In this document: positions 1-10,096 of the stretch, one piece after another
Layout: every line of letters starts with the position of its first letter
How positions within the stretch are numbered: position 1 is the stretch's first letter
From: Planctomycetota bacterium
Lineage (GTDB): Bacteria > Planctomycetota > Planctomycetia > Pirellulales > Lacipirellulaceae
Length of the DNA: 64,000 bases
Assembly (NCBI GenBank): GCA_029781135.1
Contig: JAKOXH010000036.1
Span: forward strand, 23,106-87,105
Direction: 5' to 3'
Made by a program: the position numbers and the translations under genes
The notes under the pieces: model-generated
What the model saw: the letters and a program-made list of their open reading frames with translations, nothing else
What the model was told of the DNA's origin: nothing
Database searches by the model: none

Positions 1-163
1 GCCGCAGTAGTTCTGCCGCCCCGGCCCCCCGCGTAGCATCGTCTTTCAGCGCTGTTGAGTAATCCACAAGCGCATCGTCTTCGCCATCCGCCGGCAACAG
101 TCTACGGGCATGGTTTTCCGATGTGTTCCGACTTAACAGTGCCAGAGAATCTTGGTCATTCAT
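1..163 (-). CDS. N-terminal part of an unidentified protein (runs off window)
   Basis: An open frame starts with ATG at 163 on the minus strand and stays open for about 54 codons to the left edge, beginning MNDQDSLALLSRNTSENHAR. It is hydrophilic, acidic and lacks a signal peptide or a motif I recognise. Its ATG overlaps the stop of the small ORF to its right in an ATGA arrangement, which would suit translational coupling, but that ORF is itself doubtful. No clear Shine-Dalgarno site precedes it. Product unknown. Confidence 0.4.
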   Translation of the reverse strand, partial: MNDQDSLALLSRNTSENHARRLLPADGEDDALVDYSTALKDDATRGAGAAELLR

Positions 164-366
164 ATTGATGTTCTGCCGTATTTATAGTCTTGTCCGAATT
201 CAATACATAGTTGGTGCCGGAGTTTATTGATACACCGTATCAATAACGAGGCTTCATCATCATAGGCCCATCCACCATAGCAAGCTACCCCAAAGCTGGT
301 CTTTGCGATGAGCCAAGCGGCTTTCCTCGTGTCCTGCCAAGTTGTGGACGTACCATCATTACGCAA
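160..366 (-). CDS. Doubtful small ORF, 68 residues, TTG start
   Basis: This frame lies just after the comEC stop and needs a TTG start at 366. The product would be 68 residues with no recognisable domain, some hydrophobic stretches and several cysteines. The region is less GC-rich than its neighbours, which weakens the codon-usage argument. It ends in an ATGA overlap with the partial gene at the left edge, the main reason to keep it. It may equally be spacer sequence or the remnant of a decayed gene. Confidence 0.25.
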   Translation of the reverse strand: MRNDGTSTTWQDTRKAAWLIAKTSFGVACYGGWAYDDEASLLIRCINKLRHQLCIEFGQDYKYGRTSI

Positions 367-374
367 CGCGGCCC

Positions 375-2987
375 CTATAGGTTATTCGACACGATCGGCA
401 ATTCCTTGAGCCACAGGGAAGCTTCAATCGGTTGGCCCTCATGGATCGAAAACCGCACCGCCCCCGTATCGCGGGTATAAAAGAGTCTGGCGCCGGCTTG
501 CTCGTAAGTTCTTGCCACTTGGGTGATATCGTCATTTCCGCCCCCGCTGATAACTGCCCATTCCGGCGAGCTCCATGCCGCGAAACCCGGCGGATCGCTC
601 CGACGACTCCCGTGATGGGGCGTGAGCACGATATCGCAGTCGATCGGCAATTCAGCCAGCAAATCATCCAATCCCGGCGATTCCAAATCGCCCGGCAACA
701 GGATCTTCCTTCCGTCAAATTCCACCAGCGCCACCACACTATTCGCGTTATCCGGTCCGATAATTCCTTTTTCCGGTGGATGCAGAATATCGATCGTCAA
801 GCGCGGCGCAAGTTTCAGCCTGTTTCCCGACCATACCTCGTGAATCGGCACGCCACGCCGCTCGATCGCATCCCGCAGTGCTTGGGTGCCGCGGGCGGTA
901 TTCGCCTCACCGATCAAATTGAACATGACCGGTGAAACGTAAATTGCGCCCACCCGAAACCGCTCGAGCAGTCCAGGCACGGCGTTGTAGTGATCGGTGT
1001 CCGCATGCGAAAGGATAATCCCATCGATATGCGTGATGCCCTCGGACCACAAGTACGAGGCGATCGATTGCGTGACATACTCGGGCGCGCCCATGGAACC
1101 GGCGTCGTAAAGCACCGTTTCACCGTTCGGTCCGCGCATAACCACGCAAGCGCCGTGGCCGACAGCGACAAATGAACACTCAAGCCCATGACGCGTCGCG
1201 GCATGAATGATTGGTGGAAGTGTGCCGACAACGATCCACATCGCAAGTGCCGCCACCTGGTAGCGCACGGGCGGAATCGCCCGCTCAGCCAGAACGACCA
1301 CGAATAGTCCCAGGTAAAACACGGCTACCCACCACCACGCTGGCCCCGGCGACCAAAAGTGGCCGTACGGAAACACATCCGCCCAATGCACGAGCGTTTC
1401 CAGCACGGCCAGCGACCAACTGCAAATGGCGCCACAGATCGCGCCCGTCCAAGGCAGTAGCCAACCCGTCACCACCATGACGAAACCGCTCCACATGGCC
1501 ACGGTAACGAGTGGCCACACCGCCAAACTCGCTGGTATGGCGATTGGCGACACCACATGAAACGTGTAAAGCACCAGCGGCAATGTCACGAGCCAGACTG
1601 CAAATGACGTAATCAACAGGCCCCAACTCCAGATCCTAACCCTGTCTGCTGCCCGCCAATACCAACGCCGCGACTTCCTCACCAATTCATCCAGCGGGTC
1701 GCCTTCAACGGCTCGCAGCCACCGCAGATTTCCCACGCCAATTAGCGCGGCAACTGCCAAAAAGCTCAGCTGCGGCCCCGCTCGAAACAGGTCACTGGGA
1801 TTCAGCGTGGCCACCACCAATGCGGCGGCAAATAGCGAGTTGAACGCCAGTGTTTGCCTGCCAGTCCAAATCGCCGTGCAGGCCAGCACTCCCAATACGG
1901 CAGCTCTTACCACCGGCGGCTGGGCCTCGGCCAACAGGGTGTAACCCAGGACCACCGCCACGATCAGGCACAGTCCGACCCGACGCGGCAGCCACCCCAA
2001 TTGCGACATCAGCAATAATCCGACGGCCAGTATCGCGACGTTCATGCCGGACACAACGAGCACATGAATGGTCCCAGTTTCGAGGTACGGTTCGGTTTCT
2101 TCAAACGGAAGTCCCTCGCGCGCGCCCAGCAAGATCGCCGCCGCCAACCCTGCCCGTTGCGGTCCAACGAGCGTTCGCACCAGTCGTTTGGCGCGGTTTT
2201 GCAGGGCATCCAAAAGATATGCCGGGCTCCAGTGCGTGCCGGCCGAAATCCGCGTCACGCTTTCCGGCGCCGAACTGCGAATGCGCGTTAGTCGATGCTC
2301 GGACCGCGCATGGGCCGCAAAGTCAAACTCGCCAGGATTCAGCGGCGGCGAAACCCGCGCGAGTTGACCGAAAATTCGCAGCCGGTCGCCGGTCCGAATC
2401 CACAGCGTGTGACCAACGACCGAAAGTTGGCACAAGCCGCTCAGCGGTCTCCAATTTCGGCCATCGCGAATGCCGACGAGATTCACCGACAACCGGCTTT
2501 GCTCGGTGCCGGGGATTGCCCGCAGGGGCGTCGGCCGCGGGGCCGCGACACGTTCTGCCGACTCACACGCAATCGCCTCAACACACGCCGGCCGACTCTC
2601 GGTGCCTGCGAATCGCGCGGCCTCGGCACCGTCGAATAGAAACCAATTCCAGTGGTGCCAGCCCGCCGCGGCAAACGCCAACGACATCAGCAAGAACCCG
2701 CCGGAAATCCGCTCCCGTCGGCGTTGCCACGCGACATACCACAAAACCAGCCCGAGACCGCTAACCAACCACCACAGCACCACCCAACCGGACGCCCCCA
2801 GCCACCCGACGGCCGTTGCCAGAAACGGCGGCGGCAAGTAGCGATCGCCAATCATCCCGGCTGCCGCGGCCAGAAAAACCCAGACAAGCGGCTGGTACGT
2901 GGACGGCGAGTTGTGATCACGCATCGCGAGCCATGTCGCACCCGTTCCGGGCCGTGTCGGTCGATTGGCTCGCCGCGCAGATTCCAT
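375..2987 (-). CDS. comEC: ComEC/Rec2 DNA-uptake channel protein
   Basis: A polytopic inner-membrane protein of about 870 residues, expected to carry single-stranded DNA into the cytoplasm during natural transformation. The order is classical: N-terminal membrane segments (about residues 33-115), a soluble DUF4131-type domain with an NPGEFDF motif, the Competence membrane domain with HVLVVSGMNVAIL near residue 310, and a C-terminal metallo-beta-lactamase-like domain. The last shows SHADTDHYNAV (about 657-667), a GDLE motif and TPHHGS (about 787-792), so its metal ligands look intact. The start is uncertain: ATG at 2987 gives a 21-residue hydrophilic extension before a second in-frame ATG at 2924. 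The upstream surface-protein gene ends only 8 bases before 2987. No other competence gene is in the window. Confidence 0.93.
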   Translation of the reverse strand: MESARRANRPTRPGTGATWLAMRDHNSPSTYQPLVWVFLAAAAGMIGDRYLPPPFLATAVGWLGASGWVVLWWLVSGLGLVLWYVAWQRRRERISGGFLLMSLAFAAAGWHHWNWFLFDGAEAARFAGTESRPACVEAIACESAERVAAPRPTPLRAIPGTEQSRLSVNLVGIRDGRNWRPLSGLCQLSVVGHTLWIRTGDRLRIFGQLARVSPPLNPGEFDFAAHARSEHRLTRIRSSAPESVTRISAGTHWSPAYLLDALQNRAKRLVRTLVGPQRAGLAAAILLGAREGLPFEETEPYLETGTIHVLVVSGMNVAILAVGLLLMSQLGWLPRRVGLCLIVAVVLGYTLLAEAQPPVVRAAVLGVLACTAIWTGRQTLAFNSLFAAALVVATLNPSDLFRAGPQLSFLAVAALIGVGNLRWLRAVEGDPLDELVRKSRRWYWRAADRVRIWSWGLLITSFAVWLVTLPLVLYTFHVVSPIAIPASLAVWPLVTVAMWSGFVMVVTGWLLPWTGAICGAICSWSLAVLETLVHWADVFPYGHFWSPGPAWWWVAVFYLGLFVVVLAERAIPPVRYQVAALAMWIVVGTLPPIIHAATRHGLECSFVAVGHGACVVMRGPNGETVLYDAGSMGAPEYVTQSIASYLWSEGITHIDGIILSHADTDHYNAVPGLLERFRVGAIYVSPVMFNLIGEANTARGTQALRDAIERRGVPIHEVWSGNRLKLAPRLTIDILHPPEKGIIGPDNANSVVALVEFDGRKILLPGDLESPGLDDLLAELPIDCDIVLTPHHGSRRSDPPGFAAWSSPEWAVISGGGNDDITQVARTYEQAGARLFYTRDTGAVRFSIHEGQPIEASLWLKELPIVSNNL

Positions 2988-2995
2988 GCGGCGGA

Positions 2996-5900
2996 TTATA
3001 CCACGCCGTCGTCTCCTAGCATCACGGTTTCCAGCGATTCAAAGGCATCATCGACCGACTCCGGATCACTCGCCGACAGCTGGCCAACGGCGGCGCCATC
3101 GATTACCGCGACTTCGTCGGCTCCACTTTCCGCCAGCCAGGCTAATAGTGCTTGATCGCTGGAAACGGCCGCAAATGCCGCCGGCCGATAGGCAGGACGC
3201 GAATTCAATTGCGAATTTGAACTTCCGGAAAGCTGCGTATCAAGCCCCCAGTTGGCCGAACTTGCCGTGGTTGAGATCGCATTGCCGATGTTAGCCGTCG
3301 CCCATGCATCGGATGCCGTTGCCGCGAGCGAGCTAGAAAGCGCGAGTGCCGACGACCCGCTGCCCACCAGCGTCGTTGCGCCGAAGTTCGAACGCCATAC
3401 GGGATAGTCCGCGGCATCCACCGTACCATTGCCATTTCCGTCGGCACCATCGTAGGGTGCGGAAACGGTTGTCCCCAATTTCTTCCGCCACAGCACGAAA
3501 TCGGCCGCATCGACAACGTTGGAACGATTGTAATCGCCGGCTAATAACGCTGCTTGAGAGCCGAAGTTGACGTTCAGCACGCTCGTTTGGGGAGCGACCG
3601 TCACCGTCCATTTTGAGGCTGACCACGTGGCGCCGGGAATGCTGGTTGGATTCGGGGCGATTTCGTTCCGGCCACTTTGCAGCACTTCGCGAACCGTTTG
3701 CAGACCAGCCGGCAAATCAGCAAATGTGTATTTTCCGTCTTGATCCGTCACCCGCGAGGTTTCTCCGGAGGTGATCTTTAACGACCAACTGTTGAGCGTG
3801 CCTTCGTCCGCATAAGCGGTGTCGCGAATCTGCAGAATCCAGGTACCCGACACGTCCTCACCAATGAAATCGCTCAACAAGCCCTCGGGACGCCACGTTC
3901 CATGGTACGGAACATCGGCGATCCCCAAGGTGGCAATCGATCGGCTGGCCGAGTCGGACAACGTGACATTACTCAGATTGTTATACTGATCGCCAACCTG
4001 TGTAAACAATTCGACTTGCCGCCCCGACGGACTCAGCAGATAGGCGTCGAGATCGCCGATAAAGCTATGCGTGATGTCGAGCGTCAATTCCAGGTTGTAG
4101 ACCGTCCCCGACGCATTTATCGTGATCGGCGCATTCACCACCGAGAAATCTAAAATCGGCTGCGGTAATCCCGTGGCGTTGTAGACCGTGGGAGTTGACG
4201 CGACGTCGAACGCCCCGTTGCCATTGGCATCCAAATATACGGTCCAACCCGGCAACCCGGCTTCGGAGGCATCACGCGCCCCGTTGCCATTGGCGTCGTC
4301 AAACACGACGCCTTCCAGCGAACCATGTTGAACGGGCGGGATCCAATTGCCGAAATCGGCGCCCACCACATCGGCACCGCTACGAACTGTGATCGGCGCT
4401 GGGGCCACCGATTGTTTCCACCCAAGCATGGTCTGTTGGGTGGTAAATTGCTCGCGAACAATGTACTGGCCCGCGCGCAGGTCGGTGAACGAATAATTAC
4501 CGTTTGCGTCCGTCATTTGGTTTGGCTCCAAATAGCGGCCCGCAAACGTGATCGAAATTGACCAGCTTTTCAGCACGCCGGTATCGCCCGTGGCGTCGTC
4601 GGTGATCTCCAATGTCCATTTGCCGGCCGAAACCTCCCCATCAAACGCGCTGAGTGGATTCTGCGGGCGGAAAGTGCCCGTGAATGGCGCAGCAGCGGCG
4701 GCGATCGATGTGGCGGCCTCGTCATCCAAAGTGGTGTTGCGGAAATTATCGCCCGAGCCCCCCAAATCGCCAAACAACTTCACACGCGTACCCGCTGGGC
4801 TGACCAAAGTGAGATTCAAATCCGCGTCGTAGGTGTGATCGATGTCAAAGGTCACGTTGACATCCGTAATAATATCCGCCTCAGTGACGACCAGGTCGTT
4901 CTTGACAGTCGCATAATCCGCCAAATCCTGCGGCACGTTTGGGGCGCTTGTCGCCGACACTCGATCGAGCGTTCTGTTGAGTTGGCCGTCGTTGTTGAGG
5001 TCCAGGTAAATCCGCCAGTCGGCCAGGCTCGGCTCGCTCGACTGATGGATTTTATCGCCGTTCGCGTCTTGCCATTTTTGGCCAGAAAGCGAGCCCACCT
5101 TGGTCGTGGTAATCGCCAGTCCTGCTACCCCGGCGGGGGCCCCATTGGCGCCCTGAACGTTAATCGTAATCACGCCGCTGGGGTCGGAAACGACCAGCAA
5201 AGAATACGTGGTCAAGTCGTTCGTACCCGGCGTGCTGTCATTGACCTGCATACCGTCGGCCGCCACGACTTGCGTGAAGTCGTACACCTGCTGCACGCCG
5301 TTCCAGGTGCCGCCGATTACCGTCACGTGGTTCTGGATGCTGGTGCTGGCATGGCCGAAAACATAAATCTGATAAACCGTGTCGGGCGTCAGTTGACTCC
5401 ACTCAAAAGTGAGCGTGTCGGTCGTCGTCGTGAGGTAGCCCCCCAACTTATCTAAGGGAATACCGTGCTGAGGCAGGTTGGAGGGCGTGATTGGATTCGC
5501 GCTTGCCACACTATTAATCGTGGTGCCCGTCGAACTAACCGTCAACTGATACGGTACGGTAGAACCACTTTCACTTTTCAAGTTAGTCAACACTGCAGGC
5601 GAACTGCCGCCCGTATAGGTATTCCAATTCTGTGGATGTGTATTACTAGTTGCGTCGAAATCAACGCCCACCACCAGATTTCTTTTTTGCGTGCCCTTGA
5701 TGCTGTAATAGCCCAAACTGCCGTAGTTCGTATAGCCCCAATCCGATAGGTCAGCGGGCAGCGGTGGGTCGGGCGGATTGCCCTCGGCTTTGTAGGGTCC
5801 GGGATGGAACGTGGGGTCAACGAACGTAATTGGCCGACTCCCGCCTTGCACGGAAACATAATACGTTCCCGGCTGCAATGCGAGATCCGTGAACTGCGCG

Positions 5901-7255
5901 TTCAGGGCGTCGATCGAATCGCTGGTCGCGACCACGGTTCCCGTCGAGTCATAGACCTTCGCCAGGACGTCCAAGTTCGGCCCGTTATGAAAGGGCTCGA
6001 TGTCCAGGCTGACCAGCTCACCGAGTCCTTCCACGGTGAATGAGAAGAAGTCGACGTCGGTATTTTGTTCAATGATCCCTTCCGCGTCGAATAATCTCAC
6101 ATCGGAATCCACGGTCGACGGATCGACAACGACGTCAGCGGCCGTAAGTGTCGTATTACCGTGGTCATCGGGACGGTAGCCAAATCCATTATTGCCGACA
6201 ATGACCGCCAAGTCATCTTGTAACGGGCTGGTGCCTTCCTTATTGTTCGTGGCGTTGAAATAGTCGCCCTTGCTCCACTGGGTAATATTTTTTCCATAAC
6301 CGACGCCCATAATGGGCGCCCAAGCCGTTGCGCCGGAACCATGGCCCGCGTAATACTCAACGTAAAGCTTAACTAAGTCGTCCGGTGGATCTGCCTTGGT
6401 GTTCTGGTAGAAGCGAAACTGCCCATCGTGAACCAGGCCGAGCGAATGTCCGGTCTCGTGCGACACGGCTTCCGCAATATCCGCCGCATGTACGTAGTCA
6501 GCGGCAAACACGAAATTCGGCGTGTCGCTATTCCAGGTGAATGAGCCGATATACGACACGCCGCCGGCAGTGATCGGCAATGCTGGATCGAACCAGTCGT
6601 TTTCGTGTCCGCCGATGACGACCCGTTGCCCCCAGTGATCGTCGCTGCCGCCCGTATTCCGCAGCGCTTCAATGCCTGGGTCTTGCGTGGTCACATCCAC
6701 GTTGAACGGCCGAAAGTCCTCGGAAACGCGTTCCCAAATGTTCTGGATATTCAACCGCTCGGTGGACGAAAACGTGTTATAATTGCCATCCAAGTCGTAT
6801 GGCGTGGTGATGATATTGGGAAGGCTAAAATCAGTGTTCCATTGTGTGTTCTGGGTCGAAAATCCCTGAAAGTCCAGATAGATGACTTTCGTCGCGCTGG
6901 GTAAGCTATGCAGTAAGAACGTATCTTCGAGCGGAAAAGGAGCTTGCTCGAGTAAAGTGCCGGCAGCTAATGTTCCTTGTTCTTGCGGCGGAGGTGCGCT
7001 GACCGCGATCGTCGGCGTTTGCTGAACTCCGCTTGACCCGGTCGAGAGATTCGCGACGGCGGCATTACCGGCCATGACCCCAAGGTCGAATACTCCGGAG
7101 TCGGCTGGCCATGTCGTGGCGGATAGCAGGCAACGATCCTCAAGCCGTTCGACCCAGAACGACCCTCGTGCATGCTTGTTGGTGGAATGCCGCTTTGCTG
7201 ATTGATGGGGGGTCCGTCGCCGCGCAAACCGATTGTGGTGCCTTCTTCGAATCAT
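2996..7255 (-). CDS. Large secreted metzincin-type metalloprotease with P-domains and dockerin
   Basis: A 1419-residue extracellular multidomain protein. The basic N-terminus carries the planctomycete export leader VERLEDRCLLSA. A zinc metalloprotease domain follows with HETGHSLGLVHDG (about residues 266-278), the metzincin HExxHxxGxxH signature. Next comes a pre-peptidase C-terminal-like domain (about 380-470), then two SdrD-B-like segments with WQDANGDK and FDDANGNG, each followed by a proprotein-convertase P-domain (about 785-895 and 1030-1158). A type I dockerin with two calcium loops, DYNRSNVVDAADF and DGNGNGTVDAADY, lies around 1237-1292, ahead of a low-complexity acidic tail. The dockerin is usually a docking module, but no cohesin is visible here. 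The protein probably acts at or outside the cell surface; its substrate is unknown. Only 8 bases separate it from comEC. Confidence 0.88.
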   Translation of the reverse strand: MIRRRHHNRFARRRTPHQSAKRHSTNKHARGSFWVERLEDRCLLSATTWPADSGVFDLGVMAGNAAVANLSTGSSGVQQTPTIAVSAPPPQEQGTLAAGTLLEQAPFPLEDTFLLHSLPSATKVIYLDFQGFSTQNTQWNTDFSLPNIITTPYDLDGNYNTFSSTERLNIQNIWERVSEDFRPFNVDVTTQDPGIEALRNTGGSDDHWGQRVVIGGHENDWFDPALPITAGGVSYIGSFTWNSDTPNFVFAADYVHAADIAEAVSHETGHSLGLVHDGQFRFYQNTKADPPDDLVKLYVEYYAGHGSGATAWAPIMGVGYGKNITQWSKGDYFNATNNKEGTSPLQDDLAVIVGNNGFGYRPDDHGNTTLTAADVVVDPSTVDSDVRLFDAEGIIEQNTDVDFFSFTVEGLGELVSLDIEPFHNGPNLDVLAKVYDSTGTVVATSDSIDALNAQFTDLALQPGTYYVSVQGGSRPITFVDPTFHPGPYKAEGNPPDPPLPADLSDWGYTNYGSLGYYSIKGTQKRNLVVGVDFDATSNTHPQNWNTYTGGSSPAVLTNLKSESGSTVPYQLTVSSTGTTINSVASANPITPSNLPQHGIPLDKLGGYLTTTTDTLTFEWSQLTPDTVYQIYVFGHASTSIQNHVTVIGGTWNGVQQVYDFTQVVAADGMQVNDSTPGTNDLTTYSLLVVSDPSGVITINVQGANGAPAGVAGLAITTTKVGSLSGQKWQDANGDKIHQSSEPSLADWRIYLDLNNDGQLNRTLDRVSATSAPNVPQDLADYATVKNDLVVTEADIITDVNVTFDIDHTYDADLNLTLVSPAGTRVKLFGDLGGSGDNFRNTTLDDEAATSIAAAAAPFTGTFRPQNPLSAFDGEVSAGKWTLEITDDATGDTGVLKSWSISITFAGRYLEPNQMTDANGNYSFTDLRAGQYIVREQFTTQQTMLGWKQSVAPAPITVRSGADVVGADFGNWIPPVQHGSLEGVVFDDANGNGARDASEAGLPGWTVYLDANGNGAFDVASTPTVYNATGLPQPILDFSVVNAPITINASGTVYNLELTLDITHSFIGDLDAYLLSPSGRQVELFTQVGDQYNNLSNVTLSDSASRSIATLGIADVPYHGTWRPEGLLSDFIGEDVSGTWILQIRDTAYADEGTLNSWSLKITSGETSRVTDQDGKYTFADLPAGLQTVREVLQSGRNEIAPNPTSIPGATWSASKWTVTVAPQTSVLNVNFGSQAALLAGDYNRSNVVDAADFVLWRKKLGTTVSAPYDGADGNGNGTVDAADYPVWRSNFGATTLVGSGSSALALSSSLAATASDAWATANIGNAISTTASSANWGLDTQLSGSSNSQLNSRPAYRPAAFAAVSSDQALLAWLAESGADEVAVIDGAAVGQLSASDPESVDDAFESLETVMLGDDGVV

Positions 7256-7712
7256 AGTAGTCCCGCACGCCCCCCTGCCTGTTCCTGCCGCAACCTATTG
7301 CGGCCCCAAGTATAGTTACCAGTTTAGTTGTAAAATTCACGATCCGCAAGCAAATTGGCTTGCTAAAACGCATAACCTGCCCGCTCCTGTCGTAGACCAC
7401 GATTCAATGTAATTCGCGGGAAAACCAGGGGTTGGATCGCTACTGGCAAACAGCGCGTTACCCCTCTCGTGCTCGCCGTTATTGGCAAACCCGTTCTTGG
7501 TTGGCAGAGGCAATTCAGTGGCTTTCTGCGTTGATTTGGAACAGCGGCGGCGTACACAGCGTATCGATCTTATGGCCGACATTCCGGTGCTTTTTTGCGC
7601 TCTCGGCTCTGGCACCTTGAGGCCGATGCTTGCGCCGTCGCAGGCAGCCTGCTATACTCCCACATCCTATATCCCCCACCACTTGCGGCCGTAGTTCGTC
7701 GCCCGTATCAAG
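7256..7712. other. Divergent intergenic region between the surface protease and the S9 peptidase
   Basis: No convincing gene lies here; short frames at 7363-7620 have poor composition and no domain. The region should hold both divergent promoters. On the minus strand a TATACT hexamer (7309-7314) lies about 50 bases ahead of the protease start, without a good -35 element. The plus-strand promoter candidate is listed separately. Confidence 0.5.
7630..7658 (+). promoter_or_regulatory. Sigma-70-like promoter candidate for the S9 peptidase gene
   Basis: TTGCGC (7630-7635) and TATACT (7653-7658) are 17 bases apart and would start transcription near 7665, about 48 bases before the ATG at 7713. The match is by eye, with one deviation from consensus in the -10 element and two in the -35. 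Confidence 0.5.
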
Positions 7713-10007
7713 ATGGAGCTTTTCATGCCCCGCTTAGACGTATGCTTCCGTCCTAAGACTCTGTGGTTTGCCACGGTTTGTGTTTTCGCCATTGGTTGCG
7801 GTAAGCCATCCGCGACGACCATGGCACCCCCTCAATCAAAGACCGCGACGCCCCCCCCAAGCCAAGCGCCATCATCGACGCTTCCGTCTGCCATTCCATC
7901 AAAGCCTGAAGTCAACTCGACGACCTCGCCAGTGAGCGGAGCTTCTTCTAAAGAAGCGGCCGAAAACCAAACGCCGCCGCCATCATCCACTTCTAAGTCC
8001 GAAGCCAACGGGGGAGCTAAAATTCCACTGATTCCGCGCGAAGTCCTCTTCGGCAATCCGAAGCGTGCTCAGGCCCGCCTCAGTCACGATGGCAAATGGA
8101 TCAGCTTCCAAGCGCCGGTGAATGGCGTCCTTAATATTTGGGTTGCCCCGGCCGATGATCTCTCCAAGGCTCAAGCGGTTACGGAAGAAAAAGTCCGCCC
8201 CATTCCCACGCACAGTTGGGCCTACGACAACAAGCACATCCTCTACATCCAAGATAAGAACGGCGACGAAAACTTCCACCTTTACGCCACCAACGTCGAA
8301 ACTCGCGAAACGAAAGACCTCACGCCGATTAAAGGCGTGCGAGCGAAAATCCAGGAAGTCAGCGAGAAGTTTCCCAACGAAATGCTGGTTGGTCTCAACG
8401 ACCGTGACGAGCGCTACCACGACATCTGGCGCATCAACATTCAGTCTGGTGAAAAACAGCTAGCGCAGCAGAATCCCGGCGTGGCCGGCTTTCTCACGGA
8501 TGATGACTTCGTAATCCGCATGGCGATGAACTACACGCCCGCCGGCGGCACCGTCCTGCAAGTGCCGGAAAAGGCGGGCGACACCAGCAAGTGGAAGAAT
8601 TTTCTCGAATTTGGCCCGGAAGACGCCATGACCAGCGGCCCGGCCGGCTTCGACAAAACTGGCCAAATCCTTTATCTCGAAGATAGTCGCAACCGCAACA
8701 CGGCCGGCCTCTTCGCGATGGACCTCAAAACGGGCGAATCCAAGCTCTTGGCCGAAGATCCCCGCGCCGACATCAGCGGCGTCTTGGCCCATCCCACCGA
8801 GAAAAATATTCAGGCTGTCTCGTTCACCTACGCCCGCACCGAGTGGAAAATTCTCGACCCGGCGGTCGCCCCCGACATCGAATTTCTCAAGAAATTCCAG
8901 GACGGCGACTTCCTCGTCACCAGCCGCACGCTCGACGATTCCCAGTGGACCGTCGCCTATATCCTCGATAACGGCCCCGTGAAGTTCTACCGCTACGTGC
9001 GGACGCCCGAACGCAAAATGGTCTTCCTGTTCAACAATCGCGACGACCTCGGCGAATACCCGCTCGTGAAGATGCACGACCGGATCATCAAATCGCGCGA
9101 CGGCCTCGATCTCGTTTCATATCTCTCGCTACCGCCCGGCACCGACCCCGATGGCGACGGCATCCCCAATCATCCCGTTCCGATGGTCCTCGATGTCCAC
9201 GGCGGACCCTGGGCCCGCGACGATTGGGGCTTCAACAGCACGCATCAATGGCTAGCCAATCGTGGCTATGCCGTGCTCAACGTGAATTACCGCGGCTCAA
9301 CCGGCTTCGGTAAGAACTTCATCAACGCCTCGAACGGCCAGTGGTCGCTCAAAATGCACGACGACTTGCTCGATGCCGTGAAATGGGCGGTCGATCAGAA
9401 GATCGCCGACAAAGACAAAGTCGCCATCATGGGCGGCAGCTACGGCGGTTACGCCACGCTCGTCGGCCTCACCTTCACACCGGACCTCTTTGCTTGCGGC
9501 GTCGATATCGTCGGCCCATCGAGCCTCGTGACGCTCCTGAAAAACGTACCGCCTTACTGGATGCCCTTCATGCCCGTGATGAAAATTCGCGTCGGCGACG
9601 TCAATTCCGAGCCCGGTCGAGCTGAATTGCTGAAGCGCTCGCCGCTGTCACTGGTCGACAAAATCAAGCGTCCGCTCCTCATCGGCCAGGGCGCGAACGA
9701 CCCCCGCGTGAAACGTGCCGAGGCCGACCAAATCGTGAAGGCCATGACTGAAAAGAAGATCCCGGTCACGTATGTTCTCTACCCCGACGAAGGCCACGGC
9801 TTCCACCGTCCGGAGAATAACACGTCGTTCAACGCGGTCACCGAAGCGTTCCTATCCAAACAACTGGGCGGCCGCTTCCAACCCATCGGCGACGATTTCA
9901 AAGGCGCGACGATCACCGTCCCCACCGGCGCCGACCAGGTCCCCGGCCTCGAAGAAGCCCTCGCCAAACAACCAAAACCGGAACCGCCGAAATCCGAAAC
10001 GAAGTAA
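7713..10007 (+). CDS. S9-family prolyl oligopeptidase-like lipoprotein
   Basis: A 764-residue serine peptidase. The N-terminus has a hydrophobic signal ending in a lipobox-like FAIGCGKP, so it is probably a lipoprotein exported and anchored by lipid, followed by a Pro/Ser/Thr-rich linker (about residues 35-105). A beta-propeller region (about 110-450) precedes the alpha/beta-hydrolase domain. The triad is visible: Ser in GGSYGGYA (about 575), Asp in GQGANDPRV (about 663) and His in DEGHGFH (about 695). It resembles the acylaminoacyl-peptidase/dipeptidyl-peptidase branch, so it probably trims peptides outside the cytoplasm. Another in-frame ATG at 7725 is possible; neither has a strong ribosome-binding site. 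A Pro/Lys/Glu-rich tail follows the catalytic domain. Confidence 0.92.
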   Translation: MELFMPRLDVCFRPKTLWFATVCVFAIGCGKPSATTMAPPQSKTATPPPSQAPSSTLPSAIPSKPEVNSTTSPVSGASSKEAAENQTPPPSSTSKSEANGGAKIPLIPREVLFGNPKRAQARLSHDGKWISFQAPVNGVLNIWVAPADDLSKAQAVTEEKVRPIPTHSWAYDNKHILYIQDKNGDENFHLYATNVETRETKDLTPIKGVRAKIQEVSEKFPNEMLVGLNDRDERYHDIWRINIQSGEKQLAQQNPGVAGFLTDDDFVIRMAMNYTPAGGTVLQVPEKAGDTSKWKNFLEFGPEDAMTSGPAGFDKTGQILYLEDSRNRNTAGLFAMDLKTGESKLLAEDPRADISGVLAHPTEKNIQAVSFTYARTEWKILDPAVAPDIEFLKKFQDGDFLVTSRTLDDSQWTVAYILDNGPVKFYRYVRTPERKMVFLFNNRDDLGEYPLVKMHDRIIKSRDGLDLVSYLSLPPGTDPDGDGIPNHPVPMVLDVHGGPWARDDWGFNSTHQWLANRGYAVLNVNYRGSTGFGKNFINASNGQWSLKMHDDLLDAVKWAVDQKIADKDKVAIMGGSYGGYATLVGLTFTPDLFACGVDIVGPSSLVTLLKNVPPYWMPFMPVMKIRVGDVNSEPGRAELLKRSPLSLVDKIKRPLLIGQGANDPRVKRAEADQIVKAMTEKKIPVTYVLYPDEGHGFHRPENNTSFNAVTEAFLSKQLGGRFQPIGDDFKGATITVPTGADQVPGLEEALAKQPKPEPPKSETK

Positions 10008-10026
10008 TGAGGATACGCTGGCACCT

Positions 10027-10080
10027 CGTTCCCACGCTCTGCGTGGGAACGCCAATGTAGTCCTCTCGCTCCGCGAGAGG
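10027..10080. repeat. Two adjacent hairpins of a dispersed palindromic family
   Basis: A perfect-looking palindrome, CGTTCCCACGC and its complement (10027-10051), is followed by CCTCTCGCTCCGCGAGAGG (10062-10080). The first palindrome recurs at 61410-61434 and 61495-61519. Confidence 0.8.
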
Positions 10081-10096
10081 AATTTCATCACGCGGA

